Below, piece by piece: positions 5,700-9,164 of a stretch of DNA of 9,164 bases. The stretch is from Candidatus Nomurabacteria bacterium CG_4_9_14_0_2_um_filter_32_10 (GTDB lineage: Bacteria > Patescibacteriota > Minisyncoccia > Phycocordibacterales > UBA9973): positions 1 to 9,164 of the forward strand of contig PFRK01000001.1 of NCBI GenBank assembly GCA_002788475.1, given 5' to 3'. The translations under genes were made by a program, and so were the position numbers. The number at the start of each line of letters is the position of its first letter. Position 1 is the first letter of the stretch. Below the pieces are notes generated by a model. The model did no database searches. It saw only the letters and a program-made list of their open reading frames with translations, and was not told the origin of the DNA.

Positions 5700-5957
5700 A
5701 TGCCAATAATAAAATCAGCTAAAAAAGCAATTCGTGGTTCTCTTCGCAAGAAGGCTTTTAATGATCGTCAGAGACATGCGATGAAGGATGTAATTAAAAA
5801 AATTGAGAAAACTGCAAAAACAGATAAAAAAGAGGCACAGAAATTATTAAGTTCTGCTTTTGCTATAATAGATAAAACAGCTAAAAAAGGTGTTATTAAA
5901 AAAAATAATGCTGCTCGTAAGAAATCTCGTTTATCAAAATTAGTAAAATCCACCTAA
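5700..5957 (+). CDS. rpsT: 30S ribosomal protein S20
   Basis: Primary 16S rRNA-binding protein of the small subunit. The 85 residues match the usual length (85-90) and composition: very Lys/Arg-rich and all-helical, starting MPIIKSAKKAIRGSLRKKAFN. That is the family pattern near the N-terminus (normally MANIKSAKKR). The C-terminus carries the expected KKGVIKKNNAARKKSRLSKLV segment. It is a single-gene unit with its own promoter and a strong terminator 44 bases after its stop. Confidence 0.97.
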   Translation: MPIIKSAKKAIRGSLRKKAFNDRQRHAMKDVIKKIEKTAKTDKKEAQKLLSSAFAIIDKTAKKGVIKKNNAARKKSRLSKLVKST

Positions 5958-6000
5958 ATTTTTAAGATCAAAAAATTTTGGAAGGTAAATAAATTTACAA

Positions 6001-6030
6001 TAAAAAAAGCCCCGAGTGGGGCTTTTTTTA
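6001..6030. terminator. Bidirectional rho-independent terminator between rpsT and cspA
   Basis: A perfect 12-bp stem AAAAAAAGCCCC/GGGGCTTTTTTT (6002-6013 with 6018-6029) closes a GAGT loop. The T run works on either strand, so it can end both convergent transcripts. Confidence 0.93.
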
Positions 6031-6043
6031 GATAAAGTGAATG

Positions 6044-6241
6044 TTACGCACGTTGTACGTTTGTAGCATTCAATCCCTTTGGGGATTCTTCTGTTTCAAA
6101 AGAAACAGCATCGCCTTCATGCAATTCGTCGAAATTTACTCCGACAAGAGAATTACTATGAAAGAATAAATCTTTCTGTAGGCCTTCTCCAGTGATGAAA
6201 CCGAAACCTTTATCAGTGAGTCTTTTTATTGTACCAGTCAT
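6044..6241 (-). CDS. cspA: Cold-shock-domain RNA chaperone
   Basis: Single cold-shock domain of 65 residues, which binds single-stranded RNA/DNA and melts secondary structure. RNP1 KGFGFI (11-16) and RNP2 DLFFH (24-28) are intact, followed by LHEGDAVSFETEESPKGLNATNVQ, typical of the last strands. The residues before RNP1 are KRLTD rather than the common KWFN, a mild variation that loses one aromatic. A leader of about 72 bases precedes the ATG, unlike the leaderless neighbours; long structured leaders are typical of cold-shock genes. Its promoter lies in the last codons of the upstream pseudouridine synthase gene, so it can be transcribed independently. Which csp paralogue it is cannot be told from one copy. 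Confidence 0.93.
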   Translation of the reverse strand: MTGTIKRLTDKGFGFITGEGLQKDLFFHSNSLVGVNFDELHEGDAVSFETEESPKGLNATNVQRA

Positions 6242-6314
6242 TGATTTTTTTGATTAAGTTGTTAAATACAAAGTAAGATTACTTTAGAAATCGACTCTTT
6301 TCGCACCTATTTGT
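6242..6314 (-). promoter_or_regulatory. Putative cspA 5' leader with a small hairpin
   Basis: If transcription starts about 7 bases after the -10 box at 6321-6326, the leader is about 73 bases. It contains a self-complementary AAAGTAATCTTACTTT (6270-6285) and ends in an A-rich stretch with no Shine-Dalgarno. A temperature-sensing role is inferred by analogy with known cold-shock leaders. Confidence 0.45.
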
Positions 6315-6317
6315 ATA

Positions 6318-7049
6318 TTAAGTATAGCACATATTCAAAAAAATAGCTAATTCTTCACCTTTTATCTCTCTAAAAGCCCCTGATTTAAGGTTCCCGAGCT
6401 TAATATTCATTATTCTTTCACGTTTTAAATCAGCAATTTCTTGGAAAAGAGCTGAGCACATTCTCCTTATTTGATGTTTTTTGCCTTCAGTTAATATTAC
6501 TTTAAAAGTAAAATCATTTATTATGTTTACTTTACATTTTTTAGTAATATATCCTGTCTGCGCAGGCAGGCCCTCGATATTTACTCCAGCTTCCATCTTT
6601 TGTTTAAAATTTGAACGTAATTTATTTGAAGTTTTAACTGTGTATTCTTTTTCATGAGAATATTTTGGGTTCAATAATTGATCTGTGATACGTCCATCGT
6701 TTGTCAGTATAATAAGTCCATGGGAATTTTTATCTAATCGTCCTATTGGAAAAACATCTTTTTGTAGAGTGGTATTTTTTAGGTCTTCTTTTATATCATG
6801 TTCTCCTTTTTGTTGGGAATGAGTGATAGTATCTATGGGTTTATTGTATGCAAAGTAAACATAAACTTTAGAATTTTTATCTCCTTTTATCTCTACAATA
6901 TCAGATTCATTTACACGACTACCGAGTACTGCTAATTTATTATTAATAAAAACTTTCTTTTTTTCTATTAGATCATCAGCTCCTCTTCTGGTAGAGATTT
7001 TTTTCCAAGCTAGATATTTATTTATTCGCATTGGATATAAATTTTCCAT
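6318..7049 (-). CDS. rluF: RluF-like 23S rRNA pseudouridine synthase
   Basis: RsuA/RluB/RluE/RluF-type synthase that isomerises a uridine in 23S rRNA. An S4 RNA-binding domain (about 7-54, RINKYLAWKKISTRRGADDLI) is followed by the catalytic domain. This holds the motif GRLDKNSHGLIILTNDG (103-119) with catalytic Asp106, then SHEKEYTV (131-138), EGKKHQIRRMC (188-198) and a C-terminal RIMNIKLGNLKSGAFREIKG. The TKKCKV segment after residue 168 and the RIMN segment resemble E. coli RluF more than RluB, but the exact target is inferred. Residues 161-166 (LPAQTG) are encoded within an 18-bp palindrome and look inserted between G160 and YITKKCKV. The ATG at 7049 is closest to the promoter; the internal Met at 7031 starts right at the S4 domain and is an alternative. 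Confidence 0.88.
   Translation of the reverse strand: MENLYPMRINKYLAWKKISTRRGADDLIEKKKVFINNKLAVLGSRVNESDIVEIKGDKNSKVYVYFAYNKPIDTITHSQQKGEHDIKEDLKNTTLQKDVFPIGRLDKNSHGLIILTNDGRITDQLLNPKYSHEKEYTVKTSNKLRSNFKQKMEAGVNIEGLPAQTGYITKKCKVNIINDFTFKVILTEGKKHQIRRMCSALFQEIADLKRERIMNIKLGNLKSGAFREIKGEELAIFLNMCYT
6321..6329 (-). promoter_or_regulatory. Extended -10 promoter (TGCTATACT) of cspA inside the rluF-like 3' end
   Basis: On the minus strand, TGC-TAT-ACT forms the last three sense codons (Cys-Tyr-Thr) of the pseudouridine synthase, directly before its TAA. The same 9-mer is used upstream of that gene at 7066-7074, which supports it being a real promoter. No -35 is seen. Confidence 0.55.
6553..6570. 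repeat. 18-bp palindrome inside the rluF-like gene
   Basis: CCTGTCTGCGCAGGCAGG is self-complementary apart from one pair that would be G-U in RNA. It is GC-rich, spans six codons' worth of sequence (encoding most of GLPAQTG) and sits where related enzymes have no residues, suggesting a small in-frame insertion. Confidence 0.7.
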
Positions 7050-7065
7050 TTGAGTAATATTTAAC

Positions 7066-7074
7066 AGTATAGCA
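7066..7074 (-). promoter_or_regulatory. Extended -10 promoter (TGCTATACT) of the rluF-like gene
   Basis: This is the same 9-mer as at the cspA promoter. The box ends 16 bases before the ATG at 7049, predicting a leader of about 10 bases, too short and lacking the sequence for a Shine-Dalgarno. It begins just downstream of the terminator of the surface-protein gene. Confidence 0.55.
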
Positions 7075-7078
7075 TTAA

Positions 7079-7117
7079 AACAAAAACCACTCCGATCTAA
7101 TTGGAGTGGTTTTTGTT
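7079..7117 (-). terminator. Rho-independent terminator after the surface-protein gene
   Basis: A 15-bp perfect stem (AACAAAAACCACTCC at 7079-7093 with its complement at 7103-7117) closes a 9-base loop. The surface-protein stop codon is 8 bases upstream on the minus strand. The stem ends in T-rich sequence, so it should end that transcript before the pseudouridine synthase promoter. Confidence 0.9.
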
Positions 7118-7125
7118 AAAGACTT

Positions 7126-9164
7126 TTAGATATGATCTTTATCTATGTTTTGTGGGATAAAGACTGTTCTAGGTCCGTAATATGCTCTCCTTACAGCGAG
7201 GATAATTAAGATGATTAATAAGATAAGTAGAAGCCATCCCAATATAGAATTTGGCAAGAAGCCATTTCCGAACAAGAAAGCTAATGCTCCTAGTTGGATA
7301 GTTCCTCTATCTTCTATAGTGTTTTTTGCATAAGCGAAAACTTCTTCTTGAGTATTATTATCAATGATAGTATATGCAAGATTTGCTGTTACTACTACGA
7401 TTTTGCCTATTTGAGCATCAGTCGTTACTCTGACTGTTACACGGACACTACCTTCTTCTTGTGGGTTGAGATATCCGATATTAACAACTACAGTGCTATT
7501 TTCTGTAGAAAAGTAACCTCTACTTGTTTCCATAAATTCTAATTCTTTAGGTATAGAAATTTGTAGGACGATATCTCTCAAATTTCTTGAAGAAACATTT
7601 TTATAGTTAACAATATATTCAACAATATCTCCTCTCATAAGTATCTCATTGCCTCGATTTTGGTTAACACTTAAGAGAACTAAAGATGGTCTGGAATTTC
7701 CGACATTATCATTTGTGTTAGAGACTACTGTCACATTTCTATATACAGTATTTGTATTAGTGGCCGTATTGGTGTAAGTAATAGGGTTCCCAGTTCTAAA
7801 GCTAACGATACTACCGACAGAGGTTCCATATTCATTGGTTACTACTGCACGGTAATAATAGGTTGTATTAGAAGCGAGGTTAAATACACTTTCAAAGTAG
7901 GCATTTGTTTGATTATTGCCTATATTTTTATTTGTAGTCATGTTTCCGAGATTTTGAGTTCTTCCATATTCGAAGTATCCACTGACATAAGTACTGTTAT
8001 TATTGTTTACTATAGCGAGACCATTTAATCTAGCACTTGTTTGTCCGATGTTTGTGGCCATTGTGGTCACAGCAGTTGGTGCGCATGTCTCAAAACTACA
8101 ATCATCCACTTGGGAACCACTTTTTGTTCTGAATGATAAAGTATTCCCGTAATCAGTGCCATTATTATTTTCTGCTACTGCTCGAAAATAATAGGTAGTA
8201 TTTGGGTTGAGACCATCAATTGAATCTTCAAAATTTCTTGAGCTTGTACTCCTACTTGATTTGTCTGTTTCACTGTATAGAGAACCACTTCTAGTCCCCC
8301 ATTCAAACCATCGTCTTGTGCTTTCTCCATTTGTATCTACGTAGCCTCTTAATGTTGCGGAATCACTTTCAATATCTGTAGCAGAATATGTGGTCACATC
8401 TGGTTCATCGTTATTATTGTTATTATTATCTTCATCAGTTGTGAAAGTTTTTTGATTACCATAAACTTTTTGGCCGTTATTGTTTTGTGCTACTGCTCGG
8501 AAATAATAAGTTTCATCACTGTCTAATCCCTCTAAATCATAGTCGAAATTAGTACCACTAGTGGATCCATAATTTATATGATTTGTATGATTACTATAAT
8601 TACTATTAGTACCCCATTCAAACCAAGCTTCTACATTTGAACCACCATTTGAATCAACAGAACCGTTTAAGGTTGCACTTTCTTCATCAATATTTGTAGC
8701 TGCTTTTGTTGTAACTGTTGGTTCATTGTTTTGTTCATTAGCAGTAAAGGTAGAATAAATTGTACAATTAGAATATATAGGGCCAGTAGTGTAAGTATTA
8801 CCAGACAATGAACCATTACAACCAGAAACCGAATTTATGCTGTATCCATTATTTGCACTAACATAAAATGTAGTTGTGCTTCCTGAATTAACAATTGTTA
8901 AACTTGGAGAAATATATCCACCATTTCCAGCAGTTGCTGTGACTGTGTAAGTAGTTGGTTGATTTTGTATAAAACTAGCATAAACTGAGCAATTAGAATT
9001 TATTGCTCCAGTATGATAAGTATTTCCAGATAAATATCCGTTACAACCAGTAACTGAATTTATACTGTATCCATTGTTTGCATTAATATAAAATGTAGTT
9101 GTACTTCCTGAATTAACTTGTCTTGAACTTGGAGAAATAGTTCCACCTGTTCCCGCACTTGTAC
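7126..9164 (-). CDS. Large cell-surface protein, C-terminal part (InlB-type repeats, FN3-like domains, DUF11-like domain, membrane anchor)
   Basis: The frame is open to the window edge, so the N-terminus is missing; an internal TTG at 8808 is not the start because domain sequence continues above it. 678 residues are visible. In order there are two 75-residue repeats (about 9162-8971 and 8952-8746) with GGxISPS...GSTTTFY...GYSINSVxGCNG, matching the divergent InlB B-repeat family (PF18998). Three FN3-like domains follow (about 8721-8437, 8403-8125, 8079-7792), each with an FEWG or FEYG strand and a TYYFRAVA-like strand, joined by Asn/Asp-rich linkers. Next come a Thr/Asn spacer, a DUF11-like beta domain (about 7689-7309), then FLPN, a 19-residue membrane helix (about 7248-7192) and a 21-residue basic tail. 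The protein is therefore probably held in the membrane with its repeats outside, for adhesion or surface-layer structure. No enzymatic domain and no LPxTG sortase motif are visible. Confidence 0.88.
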   Translation of the reverse strand, partial: TSAGTGGTISPSSRQVNSGSTTTFYINANNGYSINSVTGCNGYLSGNTYHTGAINSNCSVYASFIQNQPTTYTVTATAGNGGYISPSLTIVNSGSTTTFYVSANNGYSINSVSGCNGSLSGNTYTTGPIYSNCTIYSTFTANEQNNEPTVTTKAATNIDEESATLNGSVDSNGGSNVEAWFEWGTNSNYSNHTNHINYGSTSGTNFDYDLEGLDSDETYYFRAVAQNNNGQKVYGNQKTFTTDEDNNNNNNDEPDVTTYSATDIESDSATLRGYVDTNGESTRRWFEWGTRSGSLYSETDKSSRSTSSRNFEDSIDGLNPNTTYYFRAVAENNNGTDYGNTLSFRTKSGSQVDDCSFETCAPTAVTTMATNIGQTSARLNGLAIVNNNNSTYVSGYFEYGRTQNLGNMTTNKNIGNNQTNAYFESVFNLASNTTYYYRAVVTNEYGTSVGSIVSFRTGNPITYTNTATNTNTVYRNVTVVSNTNDNVGNSRPSLVLLSVNQNRGNEILMRGDIVEYIVNYKNVSSRNLRDIVLQISIPKELEFMETSRGYFSTENSTVVVNIGYLNPQEEGSVRVTVRVTTDAQIGKIVVVTANLAYTIIDNNTQEEVFAYAKNTIEDRGTIQLGALAFLFGNGFLPNSILGWLLLILLIILIILAVRRAYYGPRTVFIPQNIDKDHI
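8746..9162 (-). repeat. 225-bp tandem repeat in the surface-protein gene
   Basis: The two InlB-type modules repeat at a 225-bp (75-codon) period. Bases 8811-8892 and 9036-9117 differ at about nine of 82 positions, many of them silent or conservative. The close nucleotide match suggests recent duplication or ongoing conversion. More copies may lie beyond the window. Confidence 0.85.

Noticed and set aside
6559..6574. LPAQTG as a sortase-type LPxTG motif in the pseudouridine synthase
   Set aside because: It has one residue too many, is in the middle of a cytoplasmic RNA enzyme, and has no membrane helix after it.
8401..8440. AT-rich triplet repeat (Asn run) as a phase-variation tract
   Set aside because: The unit is three bases, so length changes keep the frame; it is better explained as an Asn/Asp linker between FN3-like domains.
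8806..8808. TTG at 8808 as the start of the surface protein
   Set aside because: It lies inside the second InlB-type repeat, and the frame continues uninterrupted to 9164 with a first repeat copy.
1..9164. Alternative genetic code (UGA recoded as Gly or Trp, as in some CPR groups)
   Set aside because: All recognised genes are full length under the standard code and Trp is encoded by TGG. No gene ends in TGA, but twelve genes are too few to argue from that.
1..9164. CRISPR array, transposase, toxin-antitoxin or phage module
   Set aside because: No direct-repeat and spacer pattern and no recognisable protein of these classes was found on either strand.

Overview
The window is AT-rich, with short intergenic gaps and small versions of housekeeping genes. 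No gene has a convincing Shine-Dalgarno sequence at its start. All twelve genes with a visible stop use TAA or TAG, and TGG encodes Trp, so the standard code fits. The gene set (reduced DNA polymerase III delta, minimal SpoU methylase, short RuvA, large WFEWG-type surface protein with a C-terminal membrane anchor) suggests an ultra-small Patescibacteria (CPR) bacterium of the Parcubacteria type. That placement is inferred from style and protein families, not from a marker phylogeny.

Layout. 1-3414 (+ strand): the 3' part of polA, an isoprenylcysteine/phospholipid-methyltransferase-like membrane protein, a short holA-like delta subunit and an unrecognised 294-residue protein. 3430-4177 (- strand): tRNA-Lys(UUU), a degenerate copy of its 5' end and promoter displaced by exactly 73 bp, and a membrane-anchored peptidoglycan-binding protein. 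4239-4915 (+): a 41-codon single-pass membrane ORF and a SpoU/TrmH RNA methyltransferase. 4916-5064: a large imperfect inverted repeat filling the gap between the convergent methylase and ruvA. 5059-5637 (-): ruvA, divergent from rpsT (5700-5957, +). A shared terminator follows, then cspA (-) and an RluF-like pseudouridine synthase (-). 7079-7117: a strong terminator. 7126 to the window end (-): a large surface protein lacking its N-terminus.

Genes and functions. Most genes are core information processing: DNA repair and replication (polA, holA, ruvA), translation and RNA modification (rpsT, tRNA-Lys, SpoU methylase, RluF-like synthase) and RNA chaperoning (cspA). The envelope genes are the peptidoglycan-binding protein, the small membrane ORF, the methyltransferase-like protein and the surface protein. 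No mobile-element protein, CRISPR array or defence cassette is seen.

The features most worth a second look are not in the protein families. (1) An extended -10 box (TGnTATAAT-like) lies exactly 6 nt before ATG in three genes, and near the start in others, which predicts leaderless mRNAs. (2) GC-rich palindromic units appear to be inserted in frame inside two RNA-modification genes. (3) A roughly 149-bp inverted-repeat element with nested hairpins lies between trmH-like and ruvA. (4) A tRNA-Lys remnant is duplicated at exactly one tRNA length.
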